64,000 nt of DNA from Woeseia oceani (GCF_001677435.1 NZ_CP016268.1:1167001-1231000), one strand, 5' to 3'. Shown: positions 1 to 9,768, counted from the first letter of the stretch. Notes: generated by a model not told the origin, from the sequence alone. Program-made: numbers and translations.

Positions 1-320
1 AGCACGTCGTGATTGCATTGACGTCTATTTACGGAATTGGCAGAACGCGCGCGAAGCAGATTTGCAACGCAGCGGGTGTTGCTCCCGAAACGCAGGTTAA
101 AGATCTTGCGGAACCGGAAGTGGCAAAAATTCGTGACGCCGTTGGACACTTTGAAGTCGAGGGTGATCTTCGTCGAGAAACATCGATGAACATCAAGCGC
201 TTGATGGATCTCGGTTGCTACCGGGGCATTCGTCACCGCCGTGGACTTCCACTGCGTGGCCAGCGTACCCGGACCAATGCGCGCACCCGTAAGGGCCCGC
301 GTCGTCCGATTAAGCGATAA
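1..320 (+). CDS. rpsM: 30S ribosomal protein S13 (5' truncated by window edge)
   Basis: S13 sits in the head of the 30S subunit and contacts the P-site tRNA and 50S bridges. The reading frame is open from base 3 ([20 protein letters not shown]), so only about a dozen N-terminal codons lie outside the window; the GTG at 9 is an internal Val codon, not the start. The C-terminus ends in the usual basic tail ([17 protein letters not shown]). It is the first visible gene of the alpha operon and is followed by rpsK after 97 bp. Identity is secure from the sequence and the gene order. Confidence 0.97.
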   Translation, partial: HVVIALTSIYGIGRTRAKQICNAAGVAPETQVKDLAEPEVAKIRDAVGHFEVEGDLRRETSMNIKRLMDLGCYRGIRHRRGLPLRGQRTRTNARTRKGPRRPIKR

Positions 321-417
321 GGTTTTTTTAATTCCCGTACCGCTGCCGGCGTACGTGGCTTACATACCGTAAGTCCGGGCTGGCGCAGGAATAGGGAAGA
401 ACAGAGCATTTATAGAC

Positions 418-801
418 ATGGCAGATACGAAAACTAAGAAGAAGGTTAAAAAGCATGTGCTCGACGCGATCGCGCACATTCATGCTTCCTTCAATAACAC
501 GATCATTACGATCACCGATCGGCAGGGCAATGCGCTTTCCTGGGCGACGGCTGGTGGCTGTGGTTTTCGTGGCTCTCGTAAGTCGACACCGTTCGCTGCA
601 CAGGTAGCTTCTGAAAAGGCTGGCCGTGCTGCACTGGAATTCGGTGTGAAGAACGTCGACGTTCGAGTACGTGGGCCAGGTCCAGGTCGCGAATCCGCAG
701 TGCGAGCTTTGAACTCGCTCGGTTTTCGCATTCAGAGCATCGAGGATGTAACCCCGATTCCGCATAACGGCTGTCGTCCGCCGAAAAAACGCCGCGTGTA
801 G
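418..801 (+). CDS. rpsK: 30S ribosomal protein S11
   Basis: The 127-residue product has the normal S11 length and the family signatures [13 protein letters not shown] near residue 22, [14 protein letters not shown] near 50 and the C-terminal [14 protein letters not shown]11 lines the 30S platform next to the mRNA exit region. It lies 11 bp upstream of rpsD, so the two are clearly cotranscribed. The 97-bp spacer before it shows nothing that I can call a separate promoter with confidence. Confidence 0.98.
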   Translation: MADTKTKKKVKKHVLDAIAHIHASFNNTIITITDRQGNALSWATAGGCGFRGSRKSTPFAAQVASEKAGRAALEFGVKNVDVRVRGPGPGRESAVRALNSLGFRIQSIEDVTPIPHNGCRPPKKRRV

Positions 802-812
802 AGGCTTAGGTA

Positions 813-1433
813 ATGGCAAGATATCTCGGACCAAAATGTAAACTGTCGCGCCGCGAAGGCACGGATCTGTTTCTCAAGAGCGGCATACGTCCGCTCGAGT
901 CGAAGTGCAAGCTGGAGGTTCCGCCTGGCGGCGCCGCTCAGCGTCGACCACGTCTGTCGGACTACGGTTTGCAGTTGCGTGAGAAGCAGAAGCTGCGTCG
1001 CATGTACGGTGTTCTGGAGCGACAGTTCCGCAACTACTACAAGAAAGCCGCCCGTTTGAAGGGTTCCACGGGTGAGAACCTGCTGAGCCTGCTCGAAGGT
1101 CGTCTGGACAACGTCGTCTACCGTATGGGTTTCGCGTCAACACGCGCTGAAGCACGTCAACTCGTCAGCCATAAAGGCATCGAGGTTAACGGTAAGGTGG
1201 TCAATATTCCTTCGCTGCAACTGAATGCCGGTGACACCATTGGTATTCGTGAGAAAGCGAAGAAGCAACTTCGTATCCAAAGCGCGCTCGAAATTTCTGG
1301 TCAGGTGGGTTTGCCTGATTGGGTCGATGTGGATGTGAAGAAGATGGCAGGTGTACTGAAATCGTTGCCGGCGCGGGAAGATATCCTGCCGGACATCAAC
1401 GAGAACCTGGTCGTCGAGCTGTACTCGAAATAG
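813..1433 (+). CDS. rpsD: 30S ribosomal protein S4
   Basis: This 206-residue protein has the family start [19 protein letters not shown], an S4 RNA-binding domain around residues 95-160 ([27 protein letters not shown]) and the usual length. S4 nucleates 30S assembly by binding the 5' domain of 16S rRNA. In enterobacteria it also represses the alpha operon by binding the rpsM leader; that leader is outside this window, so the regulation cannot be checked here. It is placed 11 bp after rpsK and 18 bp before rpoA. Confidence 0.98.
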   Translation: MARYLGPKCKLSRREGTDLFLKSGIRPLESKCKLEVPPGGAAQRRPRLSDYGLQLREKQKLRRMYGVLERQFRNYYKKAARLKGSTGENLLSLLEGRLDNVVYRMGFASTRAEARQLVSHKGIEVNGKVVNIPSLQLNAGDTIGIREKAKKQLRIQSALEISGQVGLPDWVDVDVKKMAGVLKSLPAREDILPDINENLVVELYSK

Positions 1434-1451
1434 TCAGGAGGGTAGTAACCC

Positions 1452-2453
1452 ATGCAGGTATCTGTGAACGAATTTCTGAAGCCGCGCGTTGTGAAAGTCA
1501 CGCCGGTGGACAAATTACACGCCAAGGTAACGATCGAACCGTTCGAACGCGGTTACGGTCATACGCTGGGTAATGCGCTGCGTCGAATTCTGCTCTCTTC
1601 CATGCCAGGAGCAGCAATTGTTGAAGCCGAGATCGAGGGCGTACTCCACGAGTACACCAGCATCGAGGGCGTCCAGGAGGACGTAGTCGACATCTTGCTG
1701 AACCTCAAGCAGGTAGCTGTGCAGATGCACAATCGGGAGACGGCTGAATTGCGTATCTCGAAGAAAGGCCCTGGCACGGTAACTGGCGCTGACATTCAGC
1801 TCGATCATGACGTTGAAATCATGAACCCGGACATCGTCATTGCAACACTGACGAAAGAAGGTCAGCTGAACGTGATTCTGAAAGTTGAGCGCGGCCGCGG
1901 CTATCGTCCGGCTACACAGCGCCCGGCTTTCGAAGAACAGACTGGTCCGATTGGCCGACTCATGCTTGACGCGTCGTTCAGCCCTGTACACCGGGTTACC
2001 TACGACGTTGAAGCGGCGCGCGTTGAACAGCGTACCGACCTCGACAAGCTGATCATCGACATCGAAACCAACGGCACCATCGATCCGGAAGAAGCTATTC
2101 GCCGAGCCGGCAGCATCCTCAAAGACCAGTTGTCGGTCTTTGTTGACCTGCAAGGTCAGGAAGAAGGCACCGGTGCGACCGCCGAGAATCAGGTTGATCC
2201 GATATTGCTGCGTCCGGTTGACGAGCTTGAGCTGACCGTACGTTCGGCAAACTGCCTGAAAGCCGAGAACATCATGTACATCGGTGATTTGGTGCAGCGT
2301 ACGGAAGTTGAATTGCTGCGTACGCCGAACCTGGGCAAGAAGTCGCTGACAGAAATCAAGGAAGTACTGGAGGGCCACGGTTTGGGTCTTGGTATGCGCC
2401 TTGAAAGCTGGCCGCCGGCGAGCTTGCGTCCGGAGCATGACCTCGCGGTTTAA
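1452..2453 (+). CDS. rpoA: DNA-directed RNA polymerase alpha subunit
   Basis: The 333-residue alpha subunit has the dimerising N-terminal domain at residues 1-235 ([20 protein letters not shown] near 33-52), an acidic linker, and a C-terminal DNA- and activator-binding domain around 250-320 ([30 protein letters not shown]). The Arg of VRSANC corresponds to the UP-element-contacting residue of the E. coli protein. The start ATG is preceded by a GGAGGG-type ribosome binding site at 1437-1442. Gene order and length are typical of gammaproteobacteria. Confidence 0.98.
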   Translation: MQVSVNEFLKPRVVKVTPVDKLHAKVTIEPFERGYGHTLGNALRRILLSSMPGAAIVEAEIEGVLHEYTSIEGVQEDVVDILLNLKQVAVQMHNRETAELRISKKGPGTVTGADIQLDHDVEIMNPDIVIATLTKEGQLNVILKVERGRGYRPATQRPAFEEQTGPIGRLMLDASFSPVHRVTYDVEAARVEQRTDLDKLIIDIETNGTIDPEEAIRRAGSILKDQLSVFVDLQGQEEGTGATAENQVDPILLRPVDELELTVRSANCLKAENIMYIGDLVQRTEVELLRTPNLGKKSLTEIKEVLEGHGLGLGMRLESWPPASLRPEHDLAV

Positions 2454-2528
2454 TGCCGTACGGTTCGATCATTGTTAATACAGTCGGAGCAGGATTTCCT
2501 GCTCCTCGAAATTTGAAAGGCCCACGCC

Positions 2529-2912
2529 ATGCGTCACAGAAAATCCGGTCGTAAACTCGGCCGCAACAGCTCTCATCGCAAAGCCATGTTTCGTAACATG
2601 GCGGCGTCGCTGCTGCGTCACGAAACGATCAAGACCACCCTGCCAAAAGCCAAAGAGCTGCGTCGGGTTGTTGAGCCGTTGATCACCCTTGCCAAGGAAG
2701 ACGGTGTAGCGAATCGCCGTCTGGCGTTTGATCGTTTGCGCGACAAAGAAGTAGTCGGCAAATTGTTCACGGATCTCGGTCCGCGATTCAAGGCACGTCC
2801 TGGCGGTTACCTGCGCATTCTGAAGACCGGTCCGCGGCCGGGCGATGCGGCGCCGATGGCTATCGTCCAGCTGGTCGAGAAGCCGGTTACAGAGGCGGGT
2901 GGCGACGAATAA
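2529..2912 (+). CDS. rplQ: 50S ribosomal protein L17
   Basis: This 127-residue L17 shows the family start [17 protein letters not shown] and the [25 protein letters not shown] block. L17 lies near the peptide exit tunnel. It is the last gene of the alpha operon, 75 bp after rpoA and followed 25 bp later by a strong intrinsic terminator. The start ATG has a GAAAGG site at 2515-2520. Confidence 0.98.
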   Translation: MRHRKSGRKLGRNSSHRKAMFRNMAASLLRHETIKTTLPKAKELRRVVEPLITLAKEDGVANRRLAFDRLRDKEVVGKLFTDLGPRFKARPGGYLRILKTGPRPGDAAPMAIVQLVEKPVTEAGGDE

Positions 2913-2937
2913 TCGCTGCCGTATAGAGATACTTAAG

Positions 2938-2961
2938 AGCCGGGCCCAGCCCGGCTTTTTT
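2938..2961 (+). terminator. Rho-independent terminator of the alpha operon
   Basis: An 8-bp perfect GC-rich stem (AGCCGGGC / GCCCGGCT) encloses a CCA loop and runs directly into a six-T tract. It lies 25 bp after the rplQ stop codon, where the ribosomal operon should end. Confidence 0.93.
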
Positions 2962-3194
2962 GTGCCTGGCGAATATTTCCGAACGCTTGTATCCGCGGAC
3001 GGTTTAGAGGGTTCGCCGGGTTTTGACATAAGGGTGGTGACAGCTGGACCACATACCGCTGGTTGCTACAGCAGGAGGTCCCATAACTTATTGAAAAGTC
3101 GTGATAAATAACCGTTGCTGCCAACGATGTGAGTTGCCGCACAGCATCCGCTTCCGGCCTTCGTTAGGGTTTTCGGCAGTCTGGCAATGGGTAG

Positions 3195-3512
3195 ATGGGC
3201 AACGACATGAGCAAGGAATTTACGGAATGCGTTGTACTGGGCAAGGATGCGTTTGATCCTGATGCCGTTTTTCTTGATGACATCGTCGACGATGAAGTCT
3301 TGCCCTATCTCAGCCTCGCGGTGGACGGTTTGACCGATAGCAGCGATGCCCGGCGGGGCAGGCTGGAGATGCGGCCCGGCGATGACGCGGCCAACGAAGT
3401 TATCCAACCTTCTACTGTTTACCCCAGCACCAACTTCGATCCCGATCAGCTCGAGGTGTATGGCTGGGAATCGTCGTGGTGGCGGAAAATAAAAGGCTAC
3501 CTGGGCTTTTAG
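3195..3512 (+). CDS. Small acidic hypothetical protein
   Basis: This 105-residue protein is not recognised. It is very acidic in its first two thirds and ends in an aromatic/basic tail (WESSWWRKIKGYLGF). No signal peptide or membrane segment is apparent. Two ATGs are possible, at 3195 and 3207, and neither has a convincing ribosome binding site. Reality is supported by the consistent codon use and by a strand and position compatible with a single-gene unit between the alpha-operon terminator and the SDR gene. Confidence 0.5.
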   Translation: MGNDMSKEFTECVVLGKDAFDPDAVFLDDIVDDEVLPYLSLAVDGLTDSSDARRGRLEMRPGDDAANEVIQPSTVYPSTNFDPDQLEVYGWESSWWRKIKGYLGF

Positions 3513-3661
3513 GCCTTTGATTGGACGGCCGTACCCAACCGCATTGGTGCACTTCCTGAAGGCCATGCACGCACAACCGTTTCCCAGGCGTGCCTGATCT
3601 GGCGCTGAAAATGACCCACAGTGACGGTATGCTGCCCGGAAAAATTGGGTAGACTCTGCAC

Positions 3662-4507
3662 GTGGACGCAAGCAACCCATTTAAAAACAAGACCGTCATC
3701 ATAACCGGTGGTTCCGCCGGTGTAGGTGCCGCGGCGGCACGCCGTTTTGCATCCGCCGGAGCGAACCTGGTGCTGGTTGCGCGGAACAAGAAAAACCTCG
3801 AAGTCATCGCCGAGGAACTGCGGCCCCAAACCCGTGTGATGATCGTGGCGATGGACGTCTGCGATCCCGATGCCTGTATGAATTTGTTCAAGAAGGCGGA
3901 ATACGAGTTCGAGTTAATTCACTACCTGATCAATAACGCAGGCTTTCATGCCCGAGGGCCGGTACTCCGGCAGACTCCGGAGGACCTCGCGCGGATGATC
4001 GACGTGAACATCAAAGCGCCGATACTGCTGAGTCGAGCCGCCATACCCTATCTCGAAAAAGCCGGCGGTGGCGCCATTGTAAACGTGGCATCGCTTGCGG
4101 GCCGTTTGCCGCTGGCCAATGCTGCAACTTATTCCGCCAGCAAGTTTGCATTGCGCGCTTTTACTTTCGGTCTCGGCGAGGAGCTGGCGGGAACCGGTAT
4201 CAAGCTTGCGGCGGTGTCGCCGGGTCCTATCGACACCGGCTTTATCATGGACAATATTGATATCGTTGCTGATATCACTTTCTCGCAGCCGCTGAGCACG
4301 GCGGATGAAGTGGCTGTGGAGATAATGAAGCTTGCCGTTAATGATAAACGCGAGCGATCAATGCCCCCGGCCAGCGGTTTGTTAACCCACGTCAATTACC
4401 TGTTCCCCGGCGTGGCCCGATTGTTGCGGCCCTTGATGGAACGCCGGGGCCGTGCCGTGAAACGGCAACTCAAAGAACAGATGCGGGCGAAAGCCGACAA
4501 CGACTGA
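3662..4507 (+). CDS. Short-chain dehydrogenase/reductase (SDR)
   Basis: This is an NAD(P)-dependent oxidoreductase of the classical SDR family, 281 residues, with a GTG start. The Rossmann cofactor motif TGGSAGVG is at residues 15-22, NNAG at 91-94, the catalytic Asn in DVNIK at 116, Ser at 144 (NVASL) and the YSASK pair Y157/K161. All catalytic residues are present, so it should be active. The substrate cannot be told from sequence. The C-terminal 60 residues are basic and extend past the core fold, as in SDRs acting on lipid or acyl substrates, which is only a hint. Confidence 0.9.
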   Translation: MDASNPFKNKTVIITGGSAGVGAAAARRFASAGANLVLVARNKKNLEVIAEELRPQTRVMIVAMDVCDPDACMNLFKKAEYEFELIHYLINNAGFHARGPVLRQTPEDLARMIDVNIKAPILLSRAAIPYLEKAGGGAIVNVASLAGRLPLANAATYSASKFALRAFTFGLGEELAGTGIKLAAVSPGPIDTGFIMDNIDIVADITFSQPLSTADEVAVEIMKLAVNDKRERSMPPASGLLTHVNYLFPGVARLLRPLMERRGRAVKRQLKEQMRAKADND

Positions 4508-4553
4508 GCACGCGCTGCTCGGCCGCATCGCCCAAAATCCAATGGAGTACCTC

Positions 4554-4838
4554 ATGGTTGAAAAGCTTAGTGATACCGATATTCATGCGCGCTTGCGCGA
4601 CCTGCCTGGCTGGTCATTGCAGGATGGCAAGTTGACGCGTGAGTTTCACTTCGCGAACTTTGTCGATGCGTTCGGCTTTATGACCCGGGCCGCAATGGTG
4701 GCCGAAAAATCGAACCATCACCCGGAATGGTTCAATGTGTACAACAAGGTCAAAGTGCAGCTGACCACGCACGAGGCCAAAGGGATATCCGAGCGCGATT
4801 TTGCGCTGGCAGCAACAATGGATGAGCTTGCCCCGTAG
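4554..4838 (+). CDS. phhB: 4a-hydroxytetrahydrobiopterin dehydratase (pterin carbinolamine dehydratase)
   Basis: It recycles the pterin cofactor of aromatic amino acid hydroxylases by dehydrating 4a-hydroxytetrahydropterin. The 94-residue product carries the family active-site signature EKSNHHPEW and the KVKVQLTTHEAKGISERDF strand/helix. I choose the ATG at 4554 because GGAG at 4544-4547 sits 6 nt upstream. The in-frame ATG at 4542 overlaps that ribosome binding site. No phenylalanine hydroxylase gene is adjacent, so its partner must be elsewhere, or it acts in another pterin pathway. Confidence 0.9.
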   Translation: MVEKLSDTDIHARLRDLPGWSLQDGKLTREFHFANFVDAFGFMTRAAMVAEKSNHHPEWFNVYNKVKVQLTTHEAKGISERDFALAATMDELAP

Positions 4839-4880
4839 TCGGGCCAGGGCTGTTTAATTCGACGCTTGAATCAGACTACT

Positions 4881-4912
4881 GCCGGTCGCCGGTCGCCGGT
4901 CGCCGGTCGCCG
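4881..4912. repeat. 7-bp tandem repeat (GCCGGTC)n
   Basis: Four exact copies of GCCGGTC plus a partial fifth lie between the convergent phhB and pepQ genes. Slippage-type intergenic repeat; no coding potential. Confidence 0.9.
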
Positions 4913-4931
4913 TAAAGCGCAAGGCGGAGGT

Positions 4932-6278
4932 CTAGTCCAGGGCCGTGAACGCATCGCGTGTCAGATTTTCGGCCCCGTCTGCGAGTACCCGTACGTTATC
5001 TTCGATGCGAATACCGCCGAACTTCTGTAACCAGCGGACCCGTTCCTGATTCACCATCTTGTGTGCCGGTGTGCCGACGAGATTTTTCTGCAACATGTCG
5101 ATTGCGTATAGCCCGGGTTCGATCGTCAAGACCTGATCGACATCCAGCGTGCGAGTCAGGCGCAGGAATGGGTGGCCGCTGGGGCGGTCGATAATGTTGC
5201 CGTGTTCATCCGCCAGAAAGCCGCCGACATCGTGCACCTGCAGACCCAGAAGATGACCAAGTCCGTGGGGATAGAAGGCGGCTGTCACGCCGCTCTCGAT
5301 CAAGGCGTCGACACTGCCCGTGGCGAACTTGAGTTCCGTGAGCAGGGCCGCAACACGTCGATGCGTTTCTATGTGCAGCTCGGCAAAGTTAACCCCCGCC
5401 CGTACCTCGGCGACGAGGCCTTGCTGGAGCGCGTCCATGCGTGCGATGAGTTCGGCAAACTCGTCGTCAACGTAGGCGTAGGTACGTGTGATATCGGATG
5501 CGTAGCCGTTTACAGTTGCTCCCGCGTCAATCAGGAACGAGTGCAGTACCGCGGGTACTTCGCGTGACTGGTGTTGATAGTGGAGCACTGCGCCATTCTC
5601 GTTCAGCGCGATGATGTTGCCGTAAGGCAGTTCTTTCTCGGTGTGTGCAACGGCCCGGCAGTAGTCGAGATGGATATCGAACTCGGACTTGCCGGCCCGA
5701 AACGCGCGTTCCGCCGCACGATGCCCGCGTGCACCGCGGCGTGAAGCCGCGCGCAGGCAGTCGAGTTCATAGGCAGTTTTCCGGGCCCGGGAAAAATGCA
5801 GATGGTTCAGCGCCGATGTTGGGTTAACGCGCTCGATATTGTGTGCCTGACCGGCCTCGTCAATTTCGCCGATGAGTATGCACTTCTGGCCCGCGACCGG
5901 CAGGTGTTGGCTGACGTCGTCGAGGTCATGAACGATGCGGATATCGAAGTGCTCCGTCCAGTAACCCTCAGGCGCGGCAGGTGGCGTATGCCAGTAATCT
6001 TTTTCCTGATAGTAGATCAATACAGGCGTTTCACCCGGCGTGTACACGAGATAGCAGTACGGAGTTGCAGCCAGGGGCAACCAGGAAGCGAAATGCGGGT
6101 TGACGGCAAACGGGTAGGTGTAGTCGTCGAGGAAGCGCAGTTTCGGCGCGCCTGAAAAAATGACCGCGTGACTGCCACCGGAGACATCGAGCGCAAGGTC
6201 GTGTCGATGTTCAAGTTCCTGAACATGCTCAGCGTAGTGGGTCGCCATCCGAGTGCTGTTGGTTTCGTTGGTATCCAT
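4932..6278 (-). CDS. pepQ: Xaa-Pro dipeptidase (prolidase, M24 family)
   Basis: This enzyme hydrolyses X-Pro dipeptides in the cytoplasm and needs two metal ions. Its 448 residues match the PepQ length. The N-terminal creatinase-like domain covers about residues 1-155 and the pita-bread domain the rest. All five metal ligands are visible: D251 (IDAG), D262 (SDITRTY), H342 (GLGHLLG), E387 (TIEPG) and E426 (IRIEDN), plus the HD of QVHD. The start is not certain: a second in-frame ATG exists at 6248 and neither has a strong ribosome binding site. It is divergent from the GGT-family gene. Confidence 0.93.
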   Translation of the reverse strand: MDTNETNSTRMATHYAEHVQELEHRHDLALDVSGGSHAVIFSGAPKLRFLDDYTYPFAVNPHFASWLPLAATPYCYLVYTPGETPVLIYYQEKDYWHTPPAAPEGYWTEHFDIRIVHDLDDVSQHLPVAGQKCILIGEIDEAGQAHNIERVNPTSALNHLHFSRARKTAYELDCLRAASRRGARGHRAAERAFRAGKSEFDIHLDYCRAVAHTEKELPYGNIIALNENGAVLHYQHQSREVPAVLHSFLIDAGATVNGYASDITRTYAYVDDEFAELIARMDALQQGLVAEVRAGVNFAELHIETHRRVAALLTELKFATGSVDALIESGVTAAFYPHGLGHLLGLQVHDVGGFLADEHGNIIDRPSGHPFLRLTRTLDVDQVLTIEPGLYAIDMLQKNLVGTPAHKMVNQERVRWLQKFGGIRIEDNVRVLADGAENLTRDAFTALD

Positions 6279-6466
6279 ACGCTCATCATACTCGCAGGCA
6301 TGGCAGTTTGCCCGCTCTCTCGGCCTGATCCGGTGCGGGCGGGACCGCGCAGGGGCGGTTTCAATCCCCGGTTATTCTAGGCATCATTCAGGCCTCCTCC
6401 GAAGACTGATGGTGCGGGCGTGTCCGGACGAACGACCGCCGGACTGACTTGAAACGGAGACCGGGA

Positions 6467-8161
6467 ATGAGCCGTTTAACGTCGCTTGCAGGAATATTGA
6501 TCATGAGTACGGCGTCACACGGGTACGACCGCGGCAGTGGCGCAGCTTTCGCCTCACGTTCGGAGGTTATCGCGCCTCATGGGATGGCCGCTACCAGCCA
6601 GCCGCTGGCGACCCAGGTCGCCCTGGATGTGCTGAAGGCGGGCGGCAGTGCAGTCGACGCGGCCATTGCCGCAAATGCGGTGCTGGGACTGGTTGAGCCG
6701 ACCGGCTGCGGCATAGGCGGCGATCTGTTCGCCATCGTCTGGGATGCGGAGCGTCGCGAACTGACCGGCTTGAACGCCTCTGGCCGCTCGCCGCAGAGTT
6801 TAAGCCTTGAACATTTCCGCGAGCAGGGCCTGTCTGGCGTGCCGTACCTCGGCCCCTTGTCGGTGAGTGTGCCGGGGGCCGTGGATGGCTGGTACATACT
6901 GCATGGGCGCTATGGGCGTTTGCCCATGACGGAACTGCTCGCCCCAGCCATTGCCTACGCGGAAGACGGTTTTCCAGTCACAGAGGTGATCGCCAGCCTG
7001 TGGGCGGAGGGGCTCAAGAGCCGGGCAGAGTACCCGGGTGTTGCCGAGACATTCATGCCCAATGGACGGGCACCCGCCAAGGGCGAGATGTTTCGCAATC
7101 CGCGACTGGCAGCGACGTACCGGCAACTTGCCAAGGGTGGCCGGGACGCGTTTTACCAAGGTGAGATCGCTCGCAAGATCGGCTCTTACATGCGGGAGAA
7201 CGGCGGCTTTCTGAGCTACGAGGATCTCGCGGCGCACGAGTCGGACTGGGCAACACCCGTGTCCACGAACTACCGCGGTTATGAGGTATTCGAGTTGCCG
7301 CCGAACGGGCAGGGCATTGCGGCACTGCAGTTGCTGAACATCCTCGAAGGTTACGATCTCGCGGCCATGGGCTTCGGTAGCGCCGAGTACATCCACACGT
7401 TCGTGGAAGCCAAGAAACTGGTGTACGAAGACCGGGCGAAGTTCTACGCCGACCCGGCGTTCTACAACGCGCCGGTGGAACAGCTGTTGTCTAAAGCGTA
7501 CGCCGAGGAGCGGCGCAAGCTGATCGCCGCCGACAAGGCGGCAGATACGTATCCGGCTGGTGACATCGCGATTGAGCACGGTGACACGATCTACATGACG
7601 GTCGCAGACCGTGACGGCAATATGGTGTCGCTGATACAGAGCAACTACGCAGGCCTTGGTTCGGGTATGGCGCCGGGCGACCTTGGTTTCATGTTGCAGA
7701 ACCGCGGAGCGTTGTTCAGCCTGGACCCGGAGCATGCCAATGTCTATGAGCCCGGCAAGCGGCCGTTCCATACGATTATTCCGGCCTTCGTGATGAAAGA
7801 CGGCGAACCGTTCATGACCTTGGGTGTGATGGGCGGTTCCATTCAGCCGCAGGGACACGCGCAGATACTGATCAACATGATCGACTTTGGCATGAACCTG
7901 CAGGAGGCCGGGGATGCGGCGCGCATCCGGCATACGGGATCGTCGCAGCCGACGGACAGCGTCATGACCGACGGAGGACGCGTGTACCTGGAAAGCGGCA
8001 TTGGCGATGCCACCCGGGAAAAACTCCGGCAGATGGGACATGACGTCACGGACCGGCAGGGTGACTACGGTGGTTATCAGGCAATCATGTGGGATGCGAA
8101 GGAGCGCGTGTATTATGGCGCATCGGAATCACGTAAAGACGGACAGGCAGCTGGCTACTAA
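6467..8161 (+). CDS. Gamma-glutamyltransferase family protein, probably exported
   Basis: This N-terminal-nucleophile enzyme family cleaves gamma-glutamyl bonds (for example glutathione) or related amides after autocatalytic splitting. I start at ATG 6467 because GGAGA at 6456-6460 is 6 nt upstream; an earlier TTG at 6449 lacks a site. The 564-residue product has an N-terminal hydrophobic signal-like segment. The presumed nucleophile Thr374 is in HGDTIYMTVAD, aligning with TTHYSVVD of classical Ggt, and the GGSIQPQGHAQ block is present. The GDTIY variant is typical of non-canonical GGT-family members, so the exact substrate is open. It ends 3 nt before trpS, suggesting coupling. Confidence 0.87.
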   Translation: MSRLTSLAGILIMSTASHGYDRGSGAAFASRSEVIAPHGMAATSQPLATQVALDVLKAGGSAVDAAIAANAVLGLVEPTGCGIGGDLFAIVWDAERRELTGLNASGRSPQSLSLEHFREQGLSGVPYLGPLSVSVPGAVDGWYILHGRYGRLPMTELLAPAIAYAEDGFPVTEVIASLWAEGLKSRAEYPGVAETFMPNGRAPAKGEMFRNPRLAATYRQLAKGGRDAFYQGEIARKIGSYMRENGGFLSYEDLAAHESDWATPVSTNYRGYEVFELPPNGQGIAALQLLNILEGYDLAAMGFGSAEYIHTFVEAKKLVYEDRAKFYADPAFYNAPVEQLLSKAYAEERRKLIAADKAADTYPAGDIAIEHGDTIYMTVADRDGNMVSLIQSNYAGLGSGMAPGDLGFMLQNRGALFSLDPEHANVYEPGKRPFHTIIPAFVMKDGEPFMTLGVMGGSIQPQGHAQILINMIDFGMNLQEAGDAARIRHTGSSQPTDSVMTDGGRVYLESGIGDATREKLRQMGHDVTDRQGDYGGYQAIMWDAKERVYYGASESRKDGQAAGY

Positions 8162-8164
8162 TTT

Positions 8165-9175
8165 ATGACTCAAGATATTTACCTCACCGGCATTACCACG
8201 ACCGGGACACCGCACATCGGCAACTACGTTGGCGCGATCAGGCCGGGAATCGCGGCCAGCAAAGATCCGTCGAAACAGAACTACTATTTCCTTGCCGACA
8301 TGCACGCGCTGGCCAAAGCGGAAGACCCGGAGAAAATCGCTCGCTCCACACTGGAGATTGCGGCGTCGTGGTTGGCGCTCGGGCTGGATACCTCGAATGC
8401 CGTGTTCTACCGGCAATCCGATATTCCCGAGATTCCGCAGTTGACCTGGATACTGACCTGCATGACGGCCAAGGGCCTGATGAACCGCGCGCATTCGTAC
8501 AAAGCGGCGGTGCAGGCGAACGAAGAGAACGGCAGCAGCGACCCGGACAAGGGCGTGACGATGGCGCTCTACAGCTACCCGATACTGATGGCGGCGGATA
8601 TCCTGATGTTCAAGTCGACCAAGGTGCCGGTCGGCCGCGATCAAAAACAACACGTGGAGATGGCGCGCGACATCGCGGGGCGTTTCAATCATCACTACGG
8701 CGAAACGTTCGTGCTGCCGGAAGCGGAAATAGATGGCAATACCGCAACGTTGGCCGGACTGGATGGCCGCAAGATGAGCAAGAGTTACAACAATACGATT
8801 CCGTTGTTCGCGGATGAAAAGAGGCTCAGAAAGCTGATTATGAAAATCAAGACGAACAGCCTTGAACCCGGCGAGCCGAAAGACACCGAAGGGTCTACGT
8901 TGTTCGATATCTACAAAGCCTTTGCATCAAACAGCGAAGTCAGCGAAGTAGAGCAGTTGTACGCCAACGGCATAGCGTGGGGCGAAATGAAACAGAAACT
9001 GTTCGAGTACGTTAACGAACACATCAAGCCAGCGCGCGAAGAGTATCAGCGACTCATCGACGATCCGACTGTAATAGAGCAGGAACTCAAAAAGGGTGCC
9101 GAGCGTGCACGAGAGTTTTCGGTTCCGTACCTGGAGCAGATTCGCCACGCGGTAGGTATACGCAAACTCGGCTGA
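8165..9175 (+). CDS. trpS: Tryptophanyl-tRNA synthetase
   Basis: A class I aminoacyl-tRNA synthetase that charges tRNA-Trp. Its 336 residues fit the bacterial TrpRS length. The HIGH-type signature is TPHIGNYVGA at residues 15-24 and the KMSKS loop is at 203-207. The insert DPDKGVTMALYSYPILMAADIL is typical of TrpRS. The start codon lies 3 nt after the stop of the GGT-family gene, so the two are probably on one transcript, an unusual pairing. Whether this is the only trpS of the genome cannot be judged here. Confidence 0.95.
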   Translation: MTQDIYLTGITTTGTPHIGNYVGAIRPGIAASKDPSKQNYYFLADMHALAKAEDPEKIARSTLEIAASWLALGLDTSNAVFYRQSDIPEIPQLTWILTCMTAKGLMNRAHSYKAAVQANEENGSSDPDKGVTMALYSYPILMAADILMFKSTKVPVGRDQKQHVEMARDIAGRFNHHYGETFVLPEAEIDGNTATLAGLDGRKMSKSYNNTIPLFADEKRLRKLIMKIKTNSLEPGEPKDTEGSTLFDIYKAFASNSEVSEVEQLYANGIAWGEMKQKLFEYVNEHIKPAREEYQRLIDDPTVIEQELKKGAERAREFSVPYLEQIRHAVGIRKLG

Positions 9176-9199
9176 TGTGCGCGGCGCATTTCGGCCCGC

Positions 9200-9768
9200 C
9201 TACAAAGGCGCCGGGTAAGCCGACGCATCCGCAACGATAGAACCCAACAGATCTGCAGGACTGCGCACCGCTCGACCACCGCGCTTCAGTACGTGGGTGT
9301 ACACCATGGTGGTCTTGACGCTCGCGTGGCCGAGCAGTTCCTGTAACCGTAAGCATTCGGTTTCCGTAAGCCATTGCCATACAGCAAGCTCGCCATCAGC
9401 CAATGCCGCCCGGACATCGCCTGCAATATGCGCGCGACTTCCGCCTGCGATAGAACGATGGGAACCCGCACCGGCCGCCGTGCCCGCACCACCTCGTCCA
9501 TCCAGGGCAGTTCCACCGCCAGAACCTTTTTGTAAAGGAACAGAATGGAGCTAAGTGCTTGATTTTGTGTGGATGCAGCGACGTGACCGTGAGTGGCCAG
9601 GTGGCTCAGGAAGGCCTGTATTTCTTCGGCTCCCATCTCCCGCGGGTGCCGCTTGCCATTAAAGGCGATGTAACGGCGTATCCATTTCAGATAGGATTCC
9701 TCAGTGCGGTAGCTATAGTGGTGAAGCCGCAGCGTGTCTCGAACAGCATCCAGCAGCATCCGTGCCAT
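9200..9768 (-). pseudogene. intI: Integron integrase (IntI) remnant, internally deleted and frameshifted
   Basis: This was an integron-type tyrosine recombinase catalysing attI x attC insertion. The N-terminal SAM-like domain is intact ([36 protein letters not shown]) up to YGNGLR, the box I arginine region. The frame then shifts at about 9380-9390 and the sequence jumps from ECLRL straight to [24 protein letters not shown], the extreme C-terminus with the nucleophile Tyr. Compared with IntI proteins, over 100 residues are missing, including the catalytic Lys and the HxxR box. It reads away from the cassette array, as intI genes normally do. It must be inactive unless complemented in trans. 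Confidence 0.9.

Noticed and set aside
1515-2438. 307-codon open frame on the minus strand opposite rpoA
   Set aside because: It is a shadow of the highly expressed rpoA gene, with no start signal and no family resemblance.
6800-8041. 413-codon open frame on the minus strand
   Set aside because: It lies entirely opposite the GGT-family gene and reads as low-complexity His/Arg-rich sequence caused by GC-rich codon bias.
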